Assembly: GCA_030632405.1 (NCBI GenBank)
Contig: DAOVUU010000003.1
Span: forward strand, 1 to 21,429
Reading direction: 5' to 3'
Length of the DNA: 21,429 nucleotides
Source: Desulfobulbaceae bacterium
GTDB lineage: Bacteria; Desulfobacterota; Desulfobulbia; Desulfobulbales; Desulfocapsaceae
The first letter of the stretch is position 1; every line of letters starts with the position of its first letter. The notes under the pieces were generated by a model. It was not told the DNA's origin. It was given only the letters and a program-made list of their open reading frames with translations, and did no database searches. Positions 1 through 7,889 of the stretch are shown piece after piece. The position numbers and the translations under genes were made by a program.

Positions 1-3000
1 TGAAATTTCCGGTGTATGTTCTGGTAACAAAATGTGACCTCGTCCAGGGAATGACAAGTTTTTGTGAATCTTTACCTGAAAACTGTCTTGACCAGGCTAT
101 GGGTTTTTTGAACCGTGATTTATCAAAAAATGTGAGCAGCCTGGCAGATAAATATTCCAGATCCATACGGAAAAAACTGAAGGAACTGCGGCTTTTGTTG
201 TTTGCATCGAGGACAGGCGGTGGCACTCAAACCCCGGTCCAGAGTCCGGATCTTTTGTTGTTTCCGGATGAATTTGCTCATCTCGATCATAATCTTAAAG
301 TTTTTATGGAGGCGGCTTTCAAGGAGAGCCCTTATCAGGAGACACCTCTTCTGCGCGGGGTTTATTTTAGCAGCGGTAGACAGGAGGGCACTCCTTATTC
401 TCATTTTCTTAATAAGCTCGGGTTGATAAAACAGCAGGACATGCTTCCAGGAACTAATCGCGGTTTTTTTCTGCATGATCTCTTTGCCGAAATAATGACC
501 GGTGACCGGAACCTCTATGCACCGACTAGAAATGCTCTGGCCTGGAGCAGGTTGACGAGAAATATAGGTCTGACTGCATGGGTGGCAATTATTTTGTCAG
601 TTTGCGGGCTGTTGAGTTTTTCCTTTGTAAAAAACCTGACCACCCTGCGGACAGTCTCTGCGGCATTCAGTCAGCCGATAGCACTGAACGGAGAAATTCT
701 TACCGATACCGCCATTATGGAGCGTTTTCAAAATGGGGTCAGCAGTATTGAACAGACCAACAACAGCTGGTGGTTTCCTCGACTTGGTCTCTATGAGAGC
801 CTGGAGGTAGAGGCCTCAATTAAAGAAAAATACTGCGTGCAGTATAAAAATGATTTCGCACAGGACTTTGACAGACAGCTGGAGATGGGGCTTGTGGAGT
901 TGTCCTCAGACAGTTCAGAAGAGATCATGGGGCAGTATGTTATTCATCTTACCCATCGAATCAATCTGCTGAAATCCAGGCTCGAAGGTCAGAAAATGGC
1001 CAGTCTGGAACAGATGGCACAGCCATCATTTCAGCCGTTTATATCTGCAGCCAACTCCGCGCTGGTCAATCAAGTCAGTGACAGAATTGGCACACAGTAT
1101 CTGCACTATCTGTTATGGCAGGCTGATGAAATGGTGCTTCAAAATGAGAGAAAACTGCTGCAGAAACAGCTTTATCATATTCTCAGCCTGCCGGACTCAA
1201 ATCTGACCTGGCTTGTTGCCTGGATTAACAGGGATGATAGATTTGAATATCTTGGTCTCGCTCATTTTTGGGGAACGACCCTTGACCGTCAGGATATTGT
1301 CAGTGTACCGCCTGCTTTTACCGGTGACGGGAAAGAGGCGATTGAAACCTTACTGGGACAGATTGAGAACGCTCTGCCCGATCCCCTGGCCATTACCGCA
1401 AATAAGGTCAGGTTTAACAAATACTATTCCAGGGCTTATACGCAGATCTGGTATGATTTTGCCAGAAAATTTCCCCAGGCGGAATACCATCTCCGGGACA
1501 GAGAAGCCTGGCAACAGGCCGCTTCAGTAATGGCAGATGAAAAAGGGCCTTACTTTGCCTTGATAAAGCGTATGAATAAAGAACTGGGTGAACTCGAGGA
1601 CGGCCGGGATGAGGATTGGATCCGCCTGCTTGAGTTGCTCGAAAAGATCTGGAACGAGGCAGCAAACGAGAAGGCGATCCGGGAAAAGAAGTCGATGCTG
1701 GCCAAGGTTACAAAGAAGGGAAAAGCTACCATAAGTAAGATAGAAAAAGGACTTGGTGCAACCGGTGCCGGCCGGATTCTTGAATCCCAGATGATAGGAG
1801 GTGTCTACTTTAATGAGTACCGCAATTCTCTGTCAGAACTGGTTCTTGCGACTTCCTCAAGAAAAGTCTCATTTCAGATGGCGTCGGCTGTTTTTAAAGA
1901 GGACCCTGCTGTATCGGATGCACAGATGTATGTCGCTCAGCGGAATCTTATCAAGTTACGCAATGAACTGTCGGAAGCCGGAGCTGGAAAAGAGACGCAG
2001 GTCGTGTGGAAACTGGTTGCCGGACCTCTTTCGTTTTTGCGGGACTATGCCTATCTCGAAGCAGCCTGCAATCTGAATTCGTTGTGGGAGGAGAATGTTC
2101 TTGTAGAAGTACAGGAGATTAAAGATAAAACAGAGTTGAATAATCAGTTTTTTGAAGAAAACGGGTTCGCTCTTCAGTTTGTCAAGGGGGTTGCAGCACC
2201 TTTTCTGGGCAGAAATCTGGAGCGGGGATTTTACCCCCGTGAAGCGTTGGGACGAATGCTTCCTTTTAGAAAAGAGTTTTTACAATTCTTGACCGATGGG
2301 GTTCGTTTTGCAAAATATAAACCTGACTTGAGGTTGAGCGATGAAATTCCACTGGCCATGAAAAGAGAGAGTGATATCCCGCCGGAGCCCAAACTCAAAG
2401 GGAAGTATAGTGCTCTTCTCATGGCGAACCCGACAAGTGTAAACAAGGGGGCAAAAATGATCCCCCATGCAGTAAGTCTTGAATTGACATGTGGGGCTGA
2501 GATAACAAGACTTGTCAATCTGCAATATCCGGTTCGGCAGAAATTTATATGGAAGCCAGGAGACTGTCAGTCGCTTTCTCTGAAGATCGAAATTGGCAGT
2601 TTGTTGCTTGAGAAAAAATATGAAGGTCAGTATTTCTTTGCCCGCTTTGTCAAAGATTATCAGTCCGGCGCGGTAACCTATACACCGAACGATTTTCCCG
2701 ACAAGCAAAAACTACTCAAACGGTTAAATGTGCGTACACTCACTGTAAAATTTAAAGTTTCTAAAGGTGCAGGCCCACTGATTGCGTTGATGGATCAGTT
2801 GGAGGCGAGAAATAAAGCACTTGCTGAAAAGGGTCTATTGGCAGGAAACGACGGTGAGCAGAATGTAGCAGAGATTTTAATGTCTCTTGAAAATAAACGA
2901 AAAGCTGAAGAACTTGAAAATGCAGCACTAAAAAAGGCATGGAAAGCTAGACAGATGGCACGTGCCGTCGAGATTAAAAGAAAATGGGAGGAGCAGCTTC

Positions 3001-3038
3001 CAGATGTTCCCCGTGATATAACAGTTTGCTGGGATTGA
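1..3038 (+). CDS. tssM: TssM (IcmF/VasK) T6SS membrane-complex protein, 5' truncated by window
   Basis: TssM is the inner-membrane and periplasmic pillar of the T6SS envelope complex. It works with TssL and TssJ and docks the baseplate. The reading frame is open from the first full codon at position 3, so the apparent ATG at 57 and GTG at 12 are internal and the real start lies upstream. The fragment opens in the end of the cytoplasmic NTPase-like domain, with PVYVLVTKCD (TKxD nucleotide-base motif, 27-38). The family segment RGVYFSSGRQEGTP follows near 357-398, then FLHDLFAEIMTGDRNL. A hydrophobic membrane span lies at about 567-630. After it come roughly 800 periplasmic residues, with the C-terminal beta domain signature FIWKPGD. 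The last ~90 residues are highly charged and probably helical, ending LPDVPRDITVCWD. About 1011 codons are visible against 1100-1300 usual for the family, so only the N-terminal membrane hairpin and early NTPase domain are missing. The identification is firm. Confidence 0.96.
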   Translation, partial: KFPVYVLVTKCDLVQGMTSFCESLPENCLDQAMGFLNRDLSKNVSSLADKYSRSIRKKLKELRLLLFASRTGGGTQTPVQSPDLLLFPDEFAHLDHNLKVFMEAAFKESPYQETPLLRGVYFSSGRQEGTPYSHFLNKLGLIKQQDMLPGTNRGFFLHDLFAEIMTGDRNLYAPTRNALAWSRLTRNIGLTAWVAIILSVCGLLSFSFVKNLTTLRTVSAAFSQPIALNGEILTDTAIMERFQNGVSSIEQTNNSWWFPRLGLYESLEVEASIKEKYCVQYKNDFAQDFDRQLEMGLVELSSDSSEEIMGQYVIHLTHRINLLKSRLEGQKMASLEQMAQPSFQPFISAANSALVNQVSDRIGTQYLHYLLWQADEMVLQNERKLLQKQLYHILSLPDSNLTWLVAWINRDDRFEYLGLAHFWGTTLDRQDIVSVPPAFTGDGKEAIETLLGQIENALPDPLAITANKVRFNKYYSRAYTQIWYDFARKFPQAEYHLRDREAWQQAASVMADEKGPYFALIKRMNKELGELEDGRDEDWIRLLELLEKIWNEAANEKAIREKKSMLAKVTKKGKATISKIEKGLGATGAGRILESQMIGGVYFNEYRNSLSELVLATSSRKVSFQMASAVFKEDPAVSDAQMYVAQRNLIKLRNELSEAGAGKETQVVWKLVAGPLSFLRDYAYLEAACNLNSLWEENVLVEVQEIKDKTELNNQFFEENGFALQFVKGVAAPFLGRNLERGFYPREALGRMLPFRKEFLQFLTDGVRFAKYKPDLRLSDEIPLAMKRESDIPPEPKLKGKYSALLMANPTSVNKGAKMIPHAVSLELTCGAEITRLVNLQYPVRQKFIWKPGDCQSLSLKIEIGSLLLEKKYEGQYFFARFVKDYQSGAVTYTPNDFPDKQKLLKRLNVRTLTVKFKVSKGAGPLIALMDQLEARNKALAEKGLLAGNDGEQNVAEILMSLENKRKAEELENAALKKAWKARQMARAVEIKRKWEEQLPDVPRDITVCWD

Positions 3039-3111
3039 AATACCTGGCGGGTACCTTGGAAAAATTCGATACCGGGGTCTGTATAGTAATGTTGAGGAGA
3101 GAAACATAACA

Positions 3112-4710
3112 ATGGCGAACAATTATCTGGAATTAGAACCGGTCAGCGATACTCAACCCGCCGGAGCAGATGTTCGCTACGAACCTGAGTTCGAGCAGCT
3201 GCAGGCTGAAATTGATAAACTTTCTCTGCCGTCTGCCAAAACGGCAGTGGACTGGCCAAAAGTAAGGTCCCTCTCATCAGTTATCCTTCGGACCAAAAGT
3301 AAAGATCTGCTCGTGGCCAGTTATTTGACGATTGCAGAGATACGTGTGAATAATCTGGAGGGACTGGCCACCGGTCTTAACATTTTTGCTGGTCTGCTTG
3401 AAACCTATTGGGATTCACTTTATCCTTCCAAAAAGAGAATGAGGGGGCGTATTGCAGCGATTACCTGGCTGCTTGAAAAATGTGAATCTGCCTTTGAGGA
3501 TATAGAAGTAGATCCCGTGGATCCTGAGTTTGTTACAGGTTTGCAGGAAGAAGTACACAGGATTGACTCGCTTCTTCAGGAGTACCTCGAAGATGTGCCA
3601 CTACTCCGGCCGCTGGAGCGGATTTTTGAAGAGCTTCCCATTGCAGAAAGTGTTGTTTCCCAAAATCTTTCTCATGAGACTGAGGAAAACAGGGAAGAAC
3701 CGGTACCAACTGAAGAGACTGGTGGCATAAAAACAGATCAGCCGAAGGGAGAGAGTGTTCGAGTTAACCCCGCCCCTCTCATTTCTTCAAATGATATTAT
3801 GTCGGCTGCTGAAATGGAAAAAATAGTAAGAACTTCTTTTCAGACGGTCAGACAGGCTGCGAATTTTTATTTTGATAAAGATCTGTCTAATCCACGGGGA
3901 TATCACTGTAGAAGAATTGCAGGGTGGACAATGATTCAAGACCTGCCTCCGGCGACCAACGGTCAGACCCAGGTACCTCCACCACGTGAGTTTGAGGAGA
4001 TTAGAAAAAACTTGCAGGAGCTGCGTTCGCTGGAAAACTGGCAGGAATTGTTGAAAGAAACGGAACCCAGGCTGAACGGAGCGTTGTTGTGGCTTGATCT
4101 GAATCGATTAAGCGCCGAATGCCTTATGGGGTTGGGAACCGGGTATCAGGATGCCCATGATGCAGTATGCCAGGAGACGGCTTTTCTACTCACCCGGTTG
4201 CCTGGCCTTGAAAAACTCATGTTTGCAGACGGATCACCCTTGGCTGACGCTGAAACAAAACAATGGCTTGAGACGATCAAACCCGGTCCCGAAGTAGGTC
4301 TGCATGCGCCTGCCTCTCAGGGAGGCCAGTCGAGTGAACATATGGATGGTGTCATAGAGCAGGCACAGAGCCTGGCTGCTGCTAAAAAGGTGCCCGAGGC
4401 TATAAGTTTATTACGAGATGAATTGCAGCGAAGTCCAAGTGGACATGATCGTTTACTCTGGCGGTCGAGCTTGTCTCAGCTGTTGATAAATTATAGACAG
4501 ACAAAGCTTGCACTGCCACATCTGGATGAGATCGTGCGGGAAATTGAATCCTATAAAATTGAACAATGGGATCCAGCCCTTGCAATGTATGCTTTTAGAA
4601 TCGTCTGGATGGGCTATAAAAACAATAAATCGTCCAGGGACCGAGCCGAGGACATTCTTGCGCGGATAGCAAAACTAGATCCTGTTGAGGCGATGAAGCT
4701 TGATAAATAG
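3112..4710 (+). CDS. tssA: TssA, VCA0119/VasJ-type T6SS tail-assembly protein
   Basis: TssA proteins bind the baseplate and the distal end of the growing tail and coordinate tube and sheath polymerisation. The 532-residue product starts with a typical ImpA N-terminal domain (residues ~8-135), including PVSDTQPAGADVRYEPEFEQ near the start and LLETYWDSLYP near residue 100. An acidic, proline-containing linker of low complexity spans about 187-227. The C-terminal half is alpha-helical and resembles the VCA0119/VasJ family, with helical-repeat character near its end (QAQSLAAAKKVPEAISLL). The ATG at 3112 follows a GAGGAGAG ribosome site at 3094-3101, 73 bases after tssM. The assignment to the long VasJ-like class rather than a short TssA1-like class rests on length and domain order. 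The family call is firm; the subclass is inference. Confidence 0.93.
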   Translation: MANNYLELEPVSDTQPAGADVRYEPEFEQLQAEIDKLSLPSAKTAVDWPKVRSLSSVILRTKSKDLLVASYLTIAEIRVNNLEGLATGLNIFAGLLETYWDSLYPSKKRMRGRIAAITWLLEKCESAFEDIEVDPVDPEFVTGLQEEVHRIDSLLQEYLEDVPLLRPLERIFEELPIAESVVSQNLSHETEENREEPVPTEETGGIKTDQPKGESVRVNPAPLISSNDIMSAAEMEKIVRTSFQTVRQAANFYFDKDLSNPRGYHCRRIAGWTMIQDLPPATNGQTQVPPPREFEEIRKNLQELRSLENWQELLKETEPRLNGALLWLDLNRLSAECLMGLGTGYQDAHDAVCQETAFLLTRLPGLEKLMFADGSPLADAETKQWLETIKPGPEVGLHAPASQGGQSSEHMDGVIEQAQSLAAAKKVPEAISLLRDELQRSPSGHDRLLWRSSLSQLLINYRQTKLALPHLDEIVREIESYKIEQWDPALAMYAFRIVWMGYKNNKSSRDRAEDILARIAKLDPVEAMKLDK

Positions 4711-4726
4711 AAGTTTTAAAAACAAA

Positions 4727-4741
4727 CCCCGATGAGCGGGG
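4727..4741. terminator. Small GC hairpin between tssA and tssB, possible weak terminator
   Basis: CCCCG and CGGGG form a perfect five-pair all-GC stem around the loop ATGAG, 17 bases after the tssA stop. On the + strand the T6 run (4760-4765) is 18 bases beyond the stem, too far for a classical intrinsic terminator. On the minus strand the stem is followed at once by TTTGTTTTTAAAA, a better terminator layout, although no minus-strand gene is visible. It may act as an attenuator or 3'-end stabiliser between tssM-tssA and the sheath genes. Confidence 0.35.
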
Positions 4742-4801
4742 CTGGATTCTTGAATTCTATTTTTTGCATAAAGAGAGTAATTTAAAATAAAGGAGGAAGA
4801 C

Positions 4802-5296
4802 ATGGCGAAAGAAGCATCAGTTGCACCTAAGGAACGGGTTAATATAGTCTATCGTCCGGCGACGGGTGACGCCCAGGAAGAAATAGAACTTCCTCTGAAG
4901 TTACTGGTAATTGGTGATTTCACCGGTAAAACCGATGACAGGATGCTTGAAGACAGAGAACCAATCAATGTAGATAAAGATAATTTTGATGAGGTGTTAA
5001 AAGGACAGGAACTCGATTTATCACTCACTGTCCCAAACAAATTATCAGAAGATCCAGAGGATGAAATGGGTGTTAATCTGAGCTTTGGATCGCTTAAAGA
5101 TTTTGGTCCGGAAGCTGTGGCTGAACAGACGCCGGAGCTCAAAAAACTGCTCGAATTGCGAAAAGCCCTGGGCTCGCTTAAGGGACCACTCAGTAATGTG
5201 CCGGAATTCAGGAAGAAAATCCAAGCGCTTGTTAAAGATGAAGAGACTCGTGGAAAGCTGCTTAAAGAGCTTGGTGTAGACGAAAATAAAGGCTAG
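4802..5296 (+). CDS. tssB: TssB (VipA/ImpB) contractile sheath small subunit
   Basis: TssB pairs with TssC to form the cytoplasmic contractile sheath that drives the Hcp tube. At 164 residues it has the usual family length. It shows the conserved N-terminal RVNIVYRP, the strand LPLKLLVIGDFTG at ~32-44, a lysine/acid-rich middle (DREPINVDKDNFDEVLK) and a C-terminal helical region (LKKLLELRKALGSLKGPL) that makes the TssC contacts and the ClpV-accessible surface in homologues. The start is fixed by a strong AGGAGG at 4791-4796, five bases before the ATG. It is one of the two best ribosome sites in the window, as expected for a high-copy structural protein. TssC follows after only 15 bases, so the two are co-translated at similar rates. 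Confidence 0.97.
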   Translation: MAKEASVAPKERVNIVYRPATGDAQEEIELPLKLLVIGDFTGKTDDRMLEDREPINVDKDNFDEVLKGQELDLSLTVPNKLSEDPEDEMGVNLSFGSLKDFGPEAVAEQTPELKKLLELRKALGSLKGPLSNVPEFRKKIQALVKDEETRGKLLKELGVDENKG

Positions 5297-5311
5297 AGGA
5301 GAGGTGAGTTT

Positions 5312-6796
5312 ATGGCGGACGAACAAAAAAAGACACTTGATGGAGCAGTTGAAACGGTTGAAGAGTTTTCAATACTTGACGAGGTGGTTAATGCCACAAA
5401 ACTTCAACCGGCTGATGAGGCTTATGACCTGACTAAGCGAGGGGTTGAAGCACTGATTGCCCAGCTTATCGAGCCGGGTCGCCCGATGCCCAAAATCTCA
5501 AAAGCCGTTGTCGATGAGATGATTGGTGAGATAGACAAAAAGCTGAGTCTGCAGCTTGATGCGATCCTGCATCACCCGGAAGTACAGAAGCTTGAATCGG
5601 CTTGGCGATCGGTTAAGTACCTTGTCGATAACACTGATTTTCGTGAGAATATCAAGCTGGAGATCCTCAATGTGAGCAAAGACGACCTACTGGAAGATTT
5701 TGAAGACGCGCCAGAGATTGTAAAGTCCGGGTTGTATAAAACTGCTTATACTGCAGAGTATGGCCAGTTTGGCGGGCAGCCGTATGGCGCGATAGTCGGT
5801 AACTATGCATTCGGACCCGGACCACAGGATATTAAGCTGCTGCAGAATCTTGCAAGTGTTGGTGCAATGTCCCATGCACCTTTTTTTGCAGCGGCGGGGG
5901 AGGAGATGTTCGGTGTTGAGGATTTCAGTGAATTGCCGAACCTGAAAGATCTTAAATCGATATTCGAGGGTCCCCAGTATACCAAGTGGCAATCTTTCAG
6001 AGAGAGTGAAGATGCCCGGTATGTGGGGCTCACTACTCCACGGTTTCTGCTCCGACTTCCTTATGGACCAGATACTCAACCCGTAAAGGCATTTAACTAC
6101 GAAGAGAATGTACGTGCCGATCACAACGATTATTTGTGGGGTAATGCCGCCTTTCCCTTTGCCGCACGGTTGACGGACAGTTTCGCCAAATATCGGTGGT
6201 GTGCCAACATCATCGGCCCAAAAGGCGGGGGGACTGTCGAGGACCTGCCATTGCACCAGTATGAGGCAATGGGAGCAATTCAGACAAAGATTCCGACGGA
6301 AGTGCTGGTTTCTGAACGAAGGGAATTTGAGCTTGCCGAGGAAGGTTTTATAGCGCTTACCATGAGAAAGGGAAGTGATAATGCGGCGTTCTTTTCTGCA
6401 AACTCAGTCCAGAAGCCTAAGTTTTTCGGCATCAGTAAGGAGGGCAAGGAAGCCGAGTTGAACTATAAACTCGGATTACAACTGCCGTATATGATGGTTG
6501 CCAACCGGCTGGCTCACTACCTCAAAGTGATTCAAAGGGAAAATATTGGCACCTGGAAGGAACGGGGGGATCTGGAGAGAGAGCTCAACATCTGGATTAC
6601 TCAGTATGTTGTCAATATGGACAATCCGGCCCCTGAAGTGAGAAGCCGCCGACCGCTTCGGGCTGCGGAGGTAACGGTTGAAGATGTGGAAGGAGAGCCT
6701 GGCTGGTATAAGGTAGGGTTGAAAGTGAGACCGCATTTTAAATATATGGGGGCATTCTTTACCCTGTCACTGGTAGGCAAACTGGACAAAGATTAA
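5312..6796 (+). CDS. tssC: TssC (VipB/ImpC) contractile sheath large subunit
   Basis: TssC is the large sheath subunit; TssB/TssC heterodimers stack as helical strands around Hcp. The 494-residue product matches the family length. Conserved stretches include HHPEVQKLESAWRSVKYLV (~88-106), EYGQFGGQPYGAIVGNY, the LASVGAMSHAPFFAAAG segment, ENVRADHNDYLWGNAAFPFA, and the C-terminal RPLRAAEVTVEDVEGEPGWY ending in a strand FKYMGAFFTLSLVGKLDKD that joins neighbouring protomers. The ATG at 5312 is preceded by GAGGAGAGGTGAG, partly overlapping the end of tssB. No anomaly is visible. A 100-base gap follows before hcp. Confidence 0.98.
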   Translation: MADEQKKTLDGAVETVEEFSILDEVVNATKLQPADEAYDLTKRGVEALIAQLIEPGRPMPKISKAVVDEMIGEIDKKLSLQLDAILHHPEVQKLESAWRSVKYLVDNTDFRENIKLEILNVSKDDLLEDFEDAPEIVKSGLYKTAYTAEYGQFGGQPYGAIVGNYAFGPGPQDIKLLQNLASVGAMSHAPFFAAAGEEMFGVEDFSELPNLKDLKSIFEGPQYTKWQSFRESEDARYVGLTTPRFLLRLPYGPDTQPVKAFNYEENVRADHNDYLWGNAAFPFAARLTDSFAKYRWCANIIGPKGGGTVEDLPLHQYEAMGAIQTKIPTEVLVSERREFELAEEGFIALTMRKGSDNAAFFSANSVQKPKFFGISKEGKEAELNYKLGLQLPYMMVANRLAHYLKVIQRENIGTWKERGDLERELNIWITQYVVNMDNPAPEVRSRRPLRAAEVTVEDVEGEPGWYKVGLKVRPHFKYMGAFFTLSLVGKLDKD

Positions 6797-6896
6797 AAGG
6801 GCAATATCGATGCGGTAACTGCATGGCGCTGGGAGGGTTTCGGACATCCCGAGAATGCGGTAAACAACACGTTTTTCTACTAAAGGAGGAAAGGAT
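6797..6896 (+). promoter_or_regulatory. hcp leader with 9-base direct repeat and strong ribosome site
   Basis: This 100-base gap is the longest non-coding stretch in the window. It contains two exact copies of ATGCGGTAA, at 6810-6818 and 6855-6863, 45 bases apart start to start. It ends in a strong AGGAGG (6884-6889) seven bases before the hcp ATG. I see no convincing -35/-10 pair and no sigma-54 GG-N10-GC box. The placement before the most abundant T6SS protein suggests an untranslated leader, a separate promoter or an mRNA-processing point. The function is not demonstrated. Confidence 0.35.
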
Positions 6897-7388
6897 ATGG
6901 GAATGTCAATTCATTTATTTCTAAAGGCAGATGGCACAGATATTGAGGGAGATTCTACTATCACGTCAATGGACAGAGAGAATACCATTGAATGCATCTC
7001 TTTCGAAGATTCGGTCAGTACACCCAGGGAAGCTTCAACGGGAATGGCTACCGGGCATAGGATTTATGGACCCATTTCGATTAGCAAACGTATAGACAAA
7101 AGCACCCCTTTGCTGGCAAAAGCTCTGTGTAATAATGAGGTGATAGAAGGAATATTCAAGTTTTACAGACCTAACCCAGCGGGTGACGGGACGGCAGAAC
7201 AATATTTTACCATTGAAATAAAGGAAGGCCGAATCGCTTCAATTAGCAGGAAGAGCCCGGCTAGTGTTGACCCGGCAGAAGCAACTCCGCCTGAGACTGA
7301 AGAGATAAGTTTTGTGTTCGGTTATATACGCTGGACCTATGAGCCGGACGGTATAGAACATATTGACCATTGGAGAGAGCGAGAATAA
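6897..7388 (+). CDS. hcp: Hcp (TssD) T6SS inner-tube protein
   Basis: Hcp forms hexameric rings that stack into the inner tube and can carry small effectors in the lumen. The 163-residue product has the family length and fold signatures: SIHLFLKADGTDIEGDS at the N-terminus, the GHRIYGPISISKRIDKSTPLL segment (~54-74), LFKFYRP-like FKFYRPNPAGDG, and YFTIEIKEGRIASIS. There is no C-terminal extension, so it is not an evolved Hcp with a toxin. The first ATG (6897) is favoured by the AGGAGG seven bases upstream. The second ATG at 6903 would remove only two residues and is spaced less well. It sits between sheath and baseplate genes with its own long leader and a downstream hairpin, which would allow expression well above its neighbours. 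Confidence 0.97.
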   Translation: MGMSIHLFLKADGTDIEGDSTITSMDRENTIECISFEDSVSTPREASTGMATGHRIYGPISISKRIDKSTPLLAKALCNNEVIEGIFKFYRPNPAGDGTAEQYFTIEIKEGRIASISRKSPASVDPAEATPPETEEISFVFGYIRWTYEPDGIEHIDHWRERE

Positions 7389-7408
7389 CGGTCTATTGAC
7401 CGATCGGT
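7389..7408 (+). promoter_or_regulatory. Overlapping hairpins directly after hcp, before a weak tssE ribosome site
   Basis: Starting at the base after the hcp stop, CGGTC-TATT-GACCG (7389-7402) can fold into a perfect five-pair stem. The right arm also belongs to the perfect 10-base palindrome ACCGATCGGT (7399-7408), so the two structures exclude each other. No T-run follows, so it is not an intrinsic terminator. It could protect the hcp 3' end or lower translation of tssE, whose start lacks a clear Shine-Dalgarno sequence. The fold is seen in sequence; the role is inferred. Confidence 0.4.
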
Positions 7409-7424
7409 GTCGGGATAATCTTCA

Positions 7425-7835
7425 ATGCAGGAAGAGAGATTACTAAGAAGAATAACTGCCTGGGAAAAGGATCCTCGTCGCAGAACGAGGGAGGATCCTA
7501 AGCGTACCATAGATTCGGTCAGAGAGCATCTGCAGAAAATTCTTAATACCAGGCAGGGGAGCGTGATGATCGGAGAAGAATATGGGTTACCTGATTTCGC
7601 CGAGTTACTTCGGGATTATCCTGACTCTCTGAGAGATTTTGAAAGATCAATTCGTTTGACGATACAGAAGTATGAACCACGCCTGAAGATGGTGCGGGTC
7701 AAGTTAATACCAAATGAGGAGGATATACTCACCCTGCGTTTTCAGGTTTCCGCCAGACTGGCGGCCCGGGAACAGAGAGTACCTGTCCTTCTTGAGAGTA
7801 CGGTGGATCAGGATGGGAAGGTGAATATTATTTAA
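7425..7835 (+). CDS. tssE: TssE, gp25-like baseplate protein
   Basis: TssE is the gp25/W-like baseplate wedge component and is thought to nucleate sheath assembly. The 136-residue product opens with ERLLRRITAWEKDP, typical of the family, followed by DSVREHLQKILNTRQGSV, the diagnostic YGLPDF (~52-57), and a C-terminal strand region (RLKMVRVKLIP, LTLRFQVSARL). The ATG at 7425 gives the normal family N-terminus. However, the upstream bases (GTGTCGGGATAATCTTCA) hold no good purine-rich ribosome site, unlike most of its neighbours. Poor initiation would fit the low stoichiometry of baseplate subunits relative to the preceding Hcp. The family call is firm. Confidence 0.94.
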   Translation: MQEERLLRRITAWEKDPRRRTREDPKRTIDSVREHLQKILNTRQGSVMIGEEYGLPDFAELLRDYPDSLRDFERSIRLTIQKYEPRLKMVRVKLIPNEEDILTLRFQVSARLAAREQRVPVLLESTVDQDGKVNII

Positions 7836-7889
7836 ACTGAGTTCAGGGATGTTGAGAAGTTCCGATCTATTCGGGTTAGGATCAGGGAT

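Noticed and set aside
4750..4788. Possible sigma-70 promoter before tssB (TTGAAT with TAATTT or TAAAAT)
   Set aside because: Spacers of 22 or more bases do not fit, and no sigma-54 GG-N10-GC box is present.
5687..6256. 189-codon minus-strand open frame inside tssC
   Set aside because: It is entirely opposite a highly conserved tssC segment, with no plausible ribosome site and no family resemblance.
7849..7889. ATG just upstream of tssF as an alternative start
   Set aside because: It is out of frame with tssF. The ATG at 7890 gives the standard family N-terminus.
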